Below are positions 6,583 through 12,502 of a stretch of DNA of 12,502 nucleotides, piece by piece (positions within the stretch are counted from its first letter, which is position 1; each line of letters begins with the position of its first letter). The notes beneath the pieces are model-generated. The model had not been told where the DNA came from. It searched no databases and saw only the letters and a program-made list of their open reading frames with translations. The DNA is from Firmicutes bacterium UBA2296 (GTDB lineage Bacteria > Bacillota > UBA994): assembly GCA_002345475.1 (NCBI GenBank), contig DDWC01000002.1, positions 1 to 12,502 on the forward strand, in the 5' to 3' direction. A program made the translations under genes and the position numbers.

Positions 6583-7013
6583 CAAACCACTCCTTTTTCT
6601 TTGACTGCGGCAATCACTTCTGCCATGGGAGGCATGCCTTGCTGCCGGTACATTATCTGCATGTTCCTGTCGATCACCAGCACCGTTCGGGTAATCAGGG
6701 ATACGATGGGCTTGAGAACACCATATTCGCGACACACCGTTTTTTCGGTGTCACTGAGCAACGGGAAAGGCAATTCCAGCTTGGCTGAATACTCTTCATG
6801 CGATGTCATCGTGTCAGCGCTAATAGCAGCCACAGTTAATCCGGCTTCCTTGACCAGGGGGTAGGCGTCACGCGCCTCTGTCAGCTGGTTTGTTCAGCCA
6901 GCTGTGTTATCCTTAGGGTAAAAGATTAGCAACACAGGCTGCTGTTTCAGGGCGAGTGAAAGAGTAAAATCACCTTGGGTGCCCGGCAAAGTGAAGTCTT
7001 TGGCTATCTCCAT
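6582..7013 (-). CDS. bcp: Selenocysteine-containing peroxiredoxin (Bcp/PrxQ-like)
   Basis: A thiol (here selenol) peroxidase reducing H2O2 and organic hydroperoxides in the cytoplasm. Read through one in-frame UGA (6894-6896) it is 143 aa, normal for Bcp/PrxQ. The frame before the UGA ends FYPKDNTAG and the frame after begins TNQLTEARD, matching the family's FYPKDxTxGCT motif with the peroxidatic Cys replaced by Sec (U40). T37 is the conserved active-site threonine. The PrxQ resolving Cys five residues on is absent (T45); the sole Cys is C94 in KTVCREYG, a possible alternative resolving residue. ATG 7013 follows AAGGAGG by 7 nt; ATG 7019 would leave 1 nt. A SECIS-like hairpin follows the UGA. 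An ordinary gene caller would start at 6833 and miss the active site. It heads a two-gene operon with the nitroreductase. Confidence 0.92.
6852..6896 (-). promoter_or_regulatory. Bacterial SECIS element with Sec UGA codon
   Basis: On the mRNA, UGA (6896-6894) is followed by 21 nt and then the apical loop CGUGA (6872-6868). The upper stem is AGGCG (6877-6873) with CGCCU (6867-6863), 5 bp. After a 5-nt bulge on the 3' side, AG and GAC (6882-6878) pair with CU (6857-6856) and GUC (6854-6852), with one bulged G. The published bSECIS model calls for a G among the first two loop bases and 16-37 nt between UGA and loop; both hold. SelB would bind here to deliver Sec-tRNA. The fold was made by eye, not computed. 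Confidence 0.75.
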
Positions 7014-7020
7014 AGTCATC

Positions 7021-7041
7021 CCTCCTTGTCTAGTAATTATA
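7021..7041 (-). promoter_or_regulatory. Extended -10 promoter and RBS of the peroxiredoxin operon
   Basis: On the minus strand TGATATAAT contains a perfect -10 box (7036-7041) with the TGn extension. No good -35 is present, as is common for extended -10 promoters. The expected start point near 7029 falls right before the strong AAGGAGG (7027-7021), leaving a leader of only about 16 nt. Confidence 0.6.
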
Positions 7042-7109
7042 TCACTTGGGCTGCTCCGGGTTGGAACAAATTTGCATTGGCATCGTCATATTAAAATGAA
7101 GATCATACC

Positions 7110-7119
7110 AAAGGGAGGT
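7110..7119 (+). promoter_or_regulatory. Strong RBS for the SLH surface protein
   Basis: AAAGGGAGGT lies 7 nt upstream of the GTG at 7127 and fixes this as the start. The short region between it and the divergent peroxiredoxin promoter (about 7042-7109) must hold this gene's promoter; TTGGAA and TTGCAT stretches near 7060-7076 are possible -35 boxes, but I see no convincing pair. Confidence 0.6.
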
Positions 7120-7126
7120 TACCAAA

Positions 7127-8602
7127 GTGTTAAGAAGATTCTTTATTGCATTGCTTTCCGCTCTTATGCTACTTAGCGCTGTTACCCCGGCGCTGGCAGC
7201 GGAGCGGGGCATAGACGCTCGCGAGGCAATTCAGCTGGCTAAGACCTTTTTCCCCGAGACTGACGAGTTCACCTCGTTCTACAGCACCGTGGAAAACTAT
7301 GATGGTCGGCTGATATATAGCCTGCATTGGCAGGGTAAGGCAGGGACGGATGATCGTTCCTACGATTACCTGACCGTGAGAGTAGACGGGAACAGTAAGC
7401 TTATCATCGGTTACAATCGTGATCGAGGGGTGCAGGGTGGGCAATACCCCGCATTGCCGAAGCTGACCGAAGCCGAAGTCAAGGCTAAAGCCGAGGAGTT
7501 TCTGCGCAGACTGGCTCCCGAGCAGTTTGCAACCATGTCGCTGGATCGGGTACAGAAGCCCTCAATCGTGGTTGGCAAACGTTCCTGGCATCACACCTAT
7601 GGATTCACCTATGTCCGCTATGTCAACGGCCTCGCTTTCCGCGCAAACAACGCCCATGTACAGGTCAATGCCGATACCGGCGAAGTCACTTCCTACAACC
7701 TTAACTGGCAGGAGCTGGACTTCCCCGTTCCCGACGGAATTATCGACATTGAAGAAGCTGGGAGCATCTTTGCGGGTCATGGGTTCAAACTCATGTACGT
7801 GCGCTCCTACTCCTGGCGTGGTGACAGCAAACCGTATCTGGCCTATGTCCTGGAAAACGGTTATCAGTTGCAGATTGACGCCTTTACTGGCGAAATCAGC
7901 GTCGGAGACATCGTCTGGACAGAGCGTCAGACCCAGGAGTCTGCGCCTCCTGGAGCCGGCGGGGATAAGGCCGAAGATCGCTTCACCGAGTACGAGTTGC
8001 GCGAAATCGACCTTCTCGAAGGACTGCTTACGGCCGAGCAGGCCGAAGCAAAAGTGAGAGAACTGCTGAAGCTGCCCGCAGATTTCCAGATGAGCGGAAG
8101 CAGCTTGTATCGGGATTACAGCGATGAGTCGCTGCGTTTTTGGAACATCAACTGGTTTGTCGAGCGCGAGGAGTACTACGGCTCGGCGTCGGCTCGGGTC
8201 AATGCGGCTAACGGAGCCATACTGAGTTTCAATTTCAACGAGAAAGAGCCAGGCATGGAAAAGGGCGACTACAAACTGACCCCCGAACAGGCAGAAGCTA
8301 TCGCCGTAGCCTTCCTGCAGAAGGCCGCCCCGGCAGAGTATGCTCTTACCAAGCTTGTCACTAAACACGAGGTAGACCCGGAAAACGGCTACCCCCACAG
8401 CTACGGATTCAGCTTTGATCGTGAGCATAATGGCATTCCTGTGCAGGGCGACAACCTTTCAGTTACCGTTCGCCACGACGGCCGCATCGTTGGCTTCTGG
8501 GTAAACTGGTATCGAGCAGAGCTGCCTTCCGCAGCAGGCGTTATTTCTTCTGAGGCCATGGCCGCACATTTCCTCGCCGCACATGGTCTGGACCTGGAAT
8601 AG
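7127..8602 (+). CDS. Secreted YcdB-repeat protein, N-terminal part, ending at in-frame TAG
   Basis: Residues 1-24 form a classical signal peptide: MLRR, a hydrophobic core and PALA before the cleavage site. The mature part contains two PepSY/YcdB-like units of unknown function found on Firmicutes surface proteins, roughly residues 30-264 and 286 to beyond the stop. Their shared pattern is a Tyr/Trp-rich beta segment ending in a DxxTGE/NAxTGE-type turn: NADTGEVTSYNLNW (181-194), IDAFTGEIS (250-258), NAANGAILSFNFN (359-371), RHDGRIVGFWVNW (449-461). At codon 492 a TAG stops the frame, while the same frame continues at once with the missing end of repeat two and three SLH domains. The intact ancestor was therefore one protein of about 722 aa. 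As read here the product would be secreted but lack its wall anchor. The start is GTG with a strong RBS. Confidence 0.85.
   Translation: MLRRFFIALLSALMLLSAVTPALAAERGIDAREAIQLAKTFFPETDEFTSFYSTVENYDGRLIYSLHWQGKAGTDDRSYDYLTVRVDGNSKLIIGYNRDRGVQGGQYPALPKLTEAEVKAKAEEFLRRLAPEQFATMSLDRVQKPSIVVGKRSWHHTYGFTYVRYVNGLAFRANNAHVQVNADTGEVTSYNLNWQELDFPVPDGIIDIEEAGSIFAGHGFKLMYVRSYSWRGDSKPYLAYVLENGYQLQIDAFTGEISVGDIVWTERQTQESAPPGAGGDKAEDRFTEYELREIDLLEGLLTAEQAEAKVRELLKLPADFQMSGSSLYRDYSDESLRFWNINWFVEREEYYGSASARVNAANGAILSFNFNEKEPGMEKGDYKLTPEQAEAIAVAFLQKAAPAEYALTKLVTKHEVDPENGYPHSYGFSFDREHNGIPVQGDNLSVTVRHDGRIVGFWVNWYRAELPSAAGVISSEAMAAHFLAAHGLDLE
8600..8602 (+). other. In-frame amber codon within the SLH protein gene
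   Basis: TAG at codon 492 separates two halves of one reading frame. In the first internal repeat the motif HGFKLMYVRSY is encoded with TAC at 7796-7798; in the second, HGLDLE-stop-VLRY aligns without gaps, putting TAG opposite that tyrosine. A single C/T-to-G change explains it. Readthrough, a true nonsense mutation or a sequence error cannot be told apart here. Confidence 0.85.
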
Positions 8603-9295
8603 GTGCTGCGTTATGAGTCTGACCCATACTCCTCAACGAAGCCCGCAGTATACACAGTGGCGTTGGTCTATAGACCGGCGGCGCTTAACACCTACAACTT
8701 CGATCCCCGCACAGGCGCAAACCTGGACTGGCAGGGTCAGGCAGTTGTAGCTGACACAAAGCCGCAGTATGTTGACATAGTCGGGCACTGGGCCGAGGAT
8801 GACATCAACCTTCTCGTCGGGCTGGGGTTACTGCGTCTGGCGGGTGATACCTTCCGTCCCGACGAAGCAGTCATTCTGGGAGACCTGCTCAAGATGCTTG
8901 CCGACGCTTCAGGCTGGGGTGACAACGTGATCATCCTGCCAAGAGCCTACGGTGAATACCAGGACACCAAGTTCGCTTCACCCCTTGGCTTTGGCCTCAG
9001 TCGGGGACTCTTCTCAGACGACAGTGATCTGGATCCAAACACCCCGGTCACCCGTGAGATTTTCGCCTTCTATCTGGCGAAAATGTTGGGCCATGGTCAG
9101 ACTGCCGCACTAAAAGGCATCTGGTCTGCTCCCTTTGGTGATTTCGCTGCAGTTGCTGAGGAATACCAGGGGGCCGTCGCGATAGTGTACGCCGAAGGTG
9201 TCATGCGCGGCGACGGAGTGAACTTTATGCCCAGGACAGTCACCACCAGGGCACAAGTTGTAGCTACATTGGCCAACATGCTGAAAATGCAGTAG
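8603..9295 (+). CDS. C-terminal part of the YcdB-repeat protein, with three SLH domains
   Basis: This is the same-frame continuation after the TAG, 230 codons if read from the GTG at 8603. Residues 1-50 complete the second YcdB-like repeat (ALVYRPAALNTYNFDPRTGAN). Three S-layer-homology domains follow, about residues 56-102 (YVDIVGHWAEDDINLLVGLG, FRPDEAV), 118-163 (YQDTKFASPLGFGLSRG, DPNTPVTREIFAFYLAKML) and 178-227 (FGDFAAVAEEYQGAVAIVYA, FMPRTVTTRAQVVATLANML). SLH domains bind pyruvylated secondary cell-wall polymers and would hold the protein at the cell surface. No convincing ribosome-binding site precedes 8603 and it has no signal peptide, so independent expression would make a useless cytoplasmic fragment; it makes sense only joined to the upstream part. 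Coding character remains good to the end, suggesting a recent interruption, readthrough or an error. Confidence 0.75.
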   Translation: MLRYESDPYSSTKPAVYTVALVYRPAALNTYNFDPRTGANLDWQGQAVVADTKPQYVDIVGHWAEDDINLLVGLGLLRLAGDTFRPDEAVILGDLLKMLADASGWGDNVIILPRAYGEYQDTKFASPLGFGLSRGLFSDDSDLDPNTPVTREIFAFYLAKMLGHGQTAALKGIWSAPFGDFAAVAEEYQGAVAIVYAEGVMRGDGVNFMPRTVTTRAQVVATLANMLKMQ

Positions 9296-9326
9296 GCTGT
9301 GTAGAAATCGAGGATAGCAACAAAAC

Positions 9327-9366
9327 CCGCGCCGTTACTGGAAACCAGTACGGCGCGGTGTCTTTT
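9327..9366 (+). terminator. Rho-independent terminator after the SLH protein gene
   Basis: CCGCGCCGTTACTGG (9327-9341) pairs with CCAGTACGGCGCGG (9345-9358) around an AAA loop with one bulged T, followed by TGTCTTTTATT. This is a GC-rich 14-bp stem with a T-rich tail 31 nt after the stop codon. The A-rich left flank (CAACAAAA) could let it also stop transcripts arriving from ylmH on the other strand. Bases 9367-9478 hold nothing else I can identify. Confidence 0.85.
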
Positions 9367-9478
9367 ATTGCAATGGAGCACTCGGGAACAGTGGGGGATT
9401 GAAGCTCGCGGCATGTTACTTTGGTCCAGTCAGTCAACAGACAACGTCTCATTCGCCTCACCCTCTATGCACTTCGTC

Positions 9479-10273
9479 CTAGCGCTTCGGCCTCTCCACT
9501 TCCAGTCTTAAGCGGCCTTTACGGGTCTCGCCCGCCAGGCGTACCAGCCTGGCCCGGCCCTTGCCTCGCAACGATAACAGGTCGCCCTCTTTAAGGTTCC
9601 TGCTGGCTGCCGTTTCGGGCTGGTGATTCACTTTCACCAGGCCCCGTTTAATCGCTCCCACCGCGTCACTGCGGGAAAGATGAAATACAGCGGCCAGTAC
9701 AGCATCCAGCCTGGGTGAGGCTACCGTCACGGTTTGGCAGTCCACCTGTGGAGCGTACTCAGCAATAGTGGTCAGACTGCTCATAGAACATGTGACCGCG
9801 TCCCGTCCCACAGACGTCAGGGTGACGGTATCGGCCAGAGACTGGTCGACGATGATCCATGCCAGGCCTTCTCCTACAATTATGTCGCCAATTTTCTCCC
9901 GCTTAATGCCCTGAGCCAAGACGGCCCCCATAACTGCCGGGTGTAACAGCTGGGAGTTGGGGTCCCTTTGCCTGAGCTCGAGGACCTGCAGTCTGTAGTC
10001 CTCCACTGAGGGCTCTTCATCATCGGGAGTGAAAACCGCTCTCATGCGCTCTGCCTGAGGGTATCCGCCGAAGGCATGCAGCCGCGCCGTCCCCTTGCGG
10101 CGGGCAAAGACCGCCGTGAGAAGGGCCCGTTCCGCGGGATCGTAGAAGTCTCCGGTAACTGAGTCGGCGGTCAACTCTGCCTGTCTTGCTTTATCCAGAG
10201 CCCTGGCGATGAGAATTCGTTCATCGTCATTTTGCCCCATCTTCAGCAGGGTCTCTCTGTCTTTTGCTGTCAC
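9479..10273 (-). CDS. ylmH: YlmH-like RNA-binding protein with S4 domain
   Basis: From the GTG at 10273 it is 264 aa, close to the B. subtilis YlmH length of about 257. The N-terminus (DDERILIARALDKARQ, then GDFYDPAERALL) follows the YlmH pattern of a helical start and a FLDP-type motif. A middle RNA-binding-like domain includes FGGYPQAERMRAVF. The C-terminal S4 domain spans about 188-245 (RLDAVLAAVFHLSRSDAVGA, IKRGLVKVNHQ, LKEGDLLSLRGKGR). YlmH homologues bind RNA or stalled ribosome subunits in translation quality control, and usually sit in the ylm/division cluster. Here it lies 7 nt after pckA, so is probably co-transcribed with it. The open frame reaches 10447 inside pckA, but that part is spurious. 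No clear RBS precedes 10273; ATG 10240 is an alternative start. Confidence 0.85.
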   Translation of the reverse strand: MTAKDRETLLKMGQNDDERILIARALDKARQAELTADSVTGDFYDPAERALLTAVFARRKGTARLHAFGGYPQAERMRAVFTPDDEEPSVEDYRLQVLELRQRDPNSQLLHPAVMGAVLAQGIKREKIGDIIVGEGLAWIIVDQSLADTVTLTSVGRDAVTCSMSSLTTIAEYAPQVDCQTVTVASPRLDAVLAAVFHLSRSDAVGAIKRGLVKVNHQPETAASRNLKEGDLLSLRGKGRARLVRLAGETRKGRLRLEVERPKR

Positions 10274-10280
10274 TGTGGTC

Positions 10281-11843
10281 TCAGGATTCAGAAGGTCCGA
10301 CCCGGGTAAGTTCTGATTCCACCGGGGCAAACTGCGCAAAGTTGGTGACGAACTGCTGCGCCAGACTGATAGCAGTTGTGGTAAAGGCTTTTTTGTCCGC
10401 CCAGGTGTTTTGCGGGAAGAGAATCTCCTGGGGCACTCCCGGGACATAATGGGGCACGTCTATATTGAATATGGGGTCCTGTGTCGAGGGTATCAGCTCC
10501 AGCGATCCGTCGAGGATAGCGGTGACGATGGCTCTGGTATGAGCGATGGAGATCCTGCTGCCCGTGCCAAATCCGCCCCCTGTCCAGCCCGTGTTGACCA
10601 TGTATACCCGCACATGGTTCGATTCAATCTTTTCGCCCAGGAGTTTGGCATAGGCGGAAGGGTGAAGCGGCATAAAGGGAGCGCCAAAACAGCTGGAAAA
10701 AGTGGCCTGGGGCTCTGTAATGCCCCGTTCGGTGCCCGCCAGCTTGCTTGTATAGCCGGACATAAAGTGGTACATGGCCTGTTCTTTGCTCAGCCTGGCT
10801 ACTGGGGGCATTACTCCGAAAGCATCGGCCGTGAGGAAAACGATGGTGCTAGGTATTTCTGCCACTCCTGTGGTGGAGGCGTTCGGGATGTACTCAATTG
10901 GATAGCATCCGCGAGTGTTTTCAGTGAGACTCTCATCGTCGAAGTCTGGGCACCTGTTTGTGTCGTCAAGGACCACGTTCTCAAGCAGGGCGCCAAAACG
11001 CAGGGCGTTGAAAATCTGCGGCTCATTTTCTTCGCGCAAATTGATACACTTGGCGTAACATCCGCCTTCAAAGTTGAATATCCCGTCATCAGCCCAGCCG
11101 TGTTCGTCATCGCCGATTAGCTCACGGTTGGGGTCGGCAGAGAGGGTAGTTTTGCCTGTGCCTGACAGACCAAAGAAAAGGGCAACGCCGTTGGTGCCCC
11201 GGTTCGCTGAGCAGTGCATGGGGAGAATACCCTTCTTGGGCAACAGGTAGTTCATGACCGAGAACACTGATTTCTTTATCTCGCCGGCGTATCCAGTGCC
11301 ACCAATTATGACCATGCGGTGTTCAAAACTTATGATAACGAAAGCCTCTGAGTGGGTGCCGTCTATTTCAGGTACTGCAGTCAATCCGGGAGCTGAAAGC
11401 ACGGTAAAGTCCGGATAAAATGCAGCAGGGTGGTGGGCCTTGGGGCGTATGAATATCTGGTGTGAGAAGAGATTATGGCTAGCCAGTTCGGTGACGACAC
11501 GGATGTTCAGGCGGTGAGACTCATTGGCCCCCACATGTCCGTCAAACACGAAAACTTCATCCTGCCGGGCGAGATAGTCTTCTACTTTGGCCCGCAGAGC
11601 GTCGAACTTGTCCCTGGGGAAGGGTTTGTTGATTTTTCCCCAACTGATATCGTCGTGCACACTAGCCTCATCCACGATGAAACGGTCGTTAGGCGAACGC
11701 CCCGTGTACTTGCCCGTATCAACCGATAGGGCGCCGCTCTGGCTGAGCTTGCCTTCTCCTCTCAAGATCGCCTTTTCAACGAGACAGGCCACGCTCAGGT
11801 TGTGGTTGACCTTGCCAAAGGTCGACAGGAGTTCGTTGCTCAT
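10281..11843 (-). CDS. pckA: Phosphoenolpyruvate carboxykinase (ATP)
   Basis: It interconverts oxaloacetate + ATP and PEP + CO2 + ADP, working in gluconeogenesis or, in some anaerobes, in the ATP-forming direction. The 520-aa length is near the usual 520-540. Key features are TGRSPNDRF (48-56), GGTGYAGEIKKSVF (181-194), the P-loop GLSGTGKTTLS (225-235), the metal-binding LIGDDEHGW (242-250), and the C-terminal adenine-side segments TSKLAGTERG and NTGWTGGGFGTGSRIS. The ATP form is indicated by this P-loop and the ELIGDDEHGW block rather than the GTP-type signature. ATG 11843 has AAAGGAGA 7 nt upstream. A sigma-A-like promoter with paired repeats lies in front. It ends in TGA, and ylmH begins 7 nt later. 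Confidence 0.97.
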   Translation of the reverse strand: MSNELLSTFGKVNHNLSVACLVEKAILRGEGKLSQSGALSVDTGKYTGRSPNDRFIVDEASVHDDISWGKINKPFPRDKFDALRAKVEDYLARQDEVFVFDGHVGANESHRLNIRVVTELASHNLFSHQIFIRPKAHHPAAFYPDFTVLSAPGLTAVPEIDGTHSEAFVIISFEHRMVIIGGTGYAGEIKKSVFSVMNYLLPKKGILPMHCSANRGTNGVALFFGLSGTGKTTLSADPNRELIGDDEHGWADDGIFNFEGGCYAKCINLREENEPQIFNALRFGALLENVVLDDTNRCPDFDDESLTENTRGCYPIEYIPNASTTGVAEIPSTIVFLTADAFGVMPPVARLSKEQAMYHFMSGYTSKLAGTERGITEPQATFSSCFGAPFMPLHPSAYAKLLGEKIESNHVRVYMVNTGWTGGGFGTGSRISIAHTRAIVTAILDGSLELIPSTQDPIFNIDVPHYVPGVPQEILFPQNTWADKKAFTTTAISLAQQFVTNFAQFAPVESELTRVGPSES

Positions 11844-11896
11844 TCGTTTCTCTCCTTTAGTAGCCCGGATATGTTGGCCGGGGCATTATCTTACTC

Positions 11897-11943
11897 ATAA
11901 TACTACAGGCAGGCGCCAATTTGTCAACACATTAAGCGCCAAT
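11897..11943 (-). promoter_or_regulatory. Putative pckA promoter with paired direct repeats
   Basis: On the minus strand TTGACA (11922-11927) is a perfect -35. TATTAT (11897-11902) lies at 19 nt, and TAGTAT (11900-11905) at 16 nt, as -10 candidates. Two exact GCGCCAAT copies (plus-strand reading) at 11913-11920 and 11936-11943, 23 bp apart, flank the -35, one in the spacer and one just upstream. This suggests an operator controlling pckA. Which regulator binds is unknown. Confidence 0.55.
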
Positions 11944-12043
11944 AGTATAGCACATTTGGACTGTCATGGTTTGCCTATTCAACGCGGCAGGAAACCCGCC
12001 GTGAGCAGGCGAAGTATGTTGGCAGGACTTAGGAATGCAGGTG
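11944..12043 (+). other. Intergenic region upstream of addB with paired GGCAGGA
   Basis: This stretch between divergent pckA and addB contains GGCAGGA at 11986-11992 and again at 12021-12027, 35 bp apart, with a small GCGG/CCGC stem (11984-11987 with 11996-11999). I see no clear plus-strand promoter. The pair may be a short dispersed repeat of the genome or leader structure for addB; the sequence alone does not decide. Confidence 0.35.
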
Positions 12044-12502
12044 ATGGCGATGGGCGTGCTGAGGCTGATTCTGGGAAGAGCGGGTAGCGGGAAGTCACAG
12101 GCGGTCTACAATGAGATGTTGACCGCAGTTTCGCTTTGCCCAGATGGTTCTCCACTCTGGTTGATAACTCCCGAACAGGCGACTTTTCAGGCTGAGCGAG
12201 AGCTGTCGTCCCGCAGTGAAGACGGTGGTATTATGCGTATTCGCGTGACCAGCTTTCGCAGGTTAGCTCATCAGGTTAGCCAGCTGGTGGGCGGGTCTAC
12301 ATTGTTGCCTCTGTCTCCGCTGGGTAAGCAGATGCTGGTCAGGCGTATAGTCGAAGATAACCGCGGGTCGATGTTGCTCTTTGGCCGAGCTGCAAGGCAG
12401 CCCGGGTTTTGCCTGCGTCTGGTTGATCTTCTGGCAGAGATGAAGCGCTACGGAATCCGTCCAGAGCAGCTACAGGACGCCATGGAGCGCGACACCGGGA
12501 TG
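12044..12502 (+). CDS. addB: ATP-dependent helicase/nuclease subunit AddB, 5' part
   Basis: The first 153 codons of AddB, which with AddA forms the Gram-positive RecBCD equivalent that resects double-strand DNA ends for recombination. The gene runs out of the window; full AddB is usually over 1,100 aa. Evidence is the Walker A LGRAGSGKS (10-18) at the very N-terminus, as is typical, then LITPEQATFQAERELSS and VTSFRRLAHQV, both close to AddB helicase-like motifs, followed by LGKQMLVRRIVEDN and FCLRLVDLLAEMKRYGI, also characteristic. Start choice is uncertain: GTG 12041, ATG 12044 and ATG 12050 are all in frame. AGGA at 12031-12034 favours 12041 or 12044. addA would be expected downstream. It is divergent from pckA. 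Confidence 0.9.
   Translation, partial: MAMGVLRLILGRAGSGKSQAVYNEMLTAVSLCPDGSPLWLITPEQATFQAERELSSRSEDGGIMRIRVTSFRRLAHQVSQLVGGSTLLPLSPLGKQMLVRRIVEDNRGSMLLFGRAARQPGFCLRLVDLLAEMKRYGIRPEQLQDAMERDTGM

Noticed and set aside
6583..6735. N-terminal extension of the nitroreductase
   Set aside because: The extra 51 residues overlap the peroxiredoxin in another frame and match nothing in the family; ATG 6582 gives the canonical N-terminus.
6582..6833. A short stand-alone 83-aa peroxiredoxin fragment starting at 6833
   Set aside because: The frame continues upstream through UGA to a start with a strong RBS, and the active-site motif lies in that upstream part; a Sec reading explains it better than a pseudogene.
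7562..8428. 288-aa minus-strand open frame
   Set aside because: It lies antisense within the SLH-protein gene, whose own frame has a signal peptide and recognisable repeats.
8600..8602. UAG as a pyrrolysine codon
   Set aside because: UAG ends most other genes in the window, the protein is not a methylamine methyltransferase, and the codon aligns with Tyr in the internal repeat. Not excluded, but not favoured.
10274..10447. N-terminal extension of the YlmH-like protein
   Set aside because: It overlaps the end of pckA and is Ser/Arg/Pro-rich without family resemblance; family length fits the start at 10273.
10410..11120. 236-aa plus-strand open frame
   Set aside because: It lies wholly antisense within pckA, has no family resemblance, and arises from codon bias on the opposite strand.

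Overview
The window looks like a chromosomal piece of a Gram-positive, probably anaerobic member of the Clostridia (Peptococcaceae-like Firmicutes). The reasons are Shine-Dalgarno sites close to AGGAGG, GTG and TTG starts, the start of an AddB-type recombination subunit, an S-layer-homology (SLH) surface protein, a ylmH-type S4 protein, arginine deiminase, ATP-dependent PEP carboxykinase and a selenoprotein. Genus cannot be fixed from the sequence alone. No rRNA, tRNA, CRISPR array, insertion sequence or phage gene is visible.

Layout. 1-51 is a perfect 25-bp inverted repeat just 3' of a small membrane protein gene read leftward (55-747). From a divergent intergenic region, five genes run rightward as a probable operon (914-6002): M55 D-aminopeptidase, arginine deiminase, a 176-aa conserved-looking protein of unknown function, an EamA/DMT exporter and leucyl aminopeptidase. 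The theme is peptide and amino-acid catabolism, ending at a strong hairpin terminator shared with the convergent next operon. That operon (7013-6082, leftward) holds a PrxQ/Bcp-type peroxiredoxin whose catalytic position is an in-frame UGA (selenocysteine), overlapping by one base a nitroreductase. Divergent from it is a secreted protein with two YcdB-like repeats and three SLH domains, interrupted by an in-frame TAG (7127-9295), then a good terminator. On the minus strand follow pckA and, 7 nt downstream of it, a ylmH-like S4 RNA-binding gene. At the right edge the first 153 codons of addB run rightward out of the window.

The two most notable points are recoding-type events. (1) The peroxiredoxin has UGA exactly at the peroxidatic cysteine, followed by a hairpin that fits the bacterial SECIS model, so I annotate one continuous selenoprotein rather than a truncated gene. 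(2) The SLH protein carries UAG at codon 492. Aligning its two internal repeats puts this codon opposite a tyrosine TAC, and UAG is the commonest normal stop in this window. A Tyr-to-amber nonsense change (or a sequencing error) is therefore more likely than pyrrolysine.

Other regulatory detail includes an extended -10 promoter giving the selenoprotein operon a very short leader, and a pair of GCGCCAAT direct repeats flanking the -35 box of pckA.
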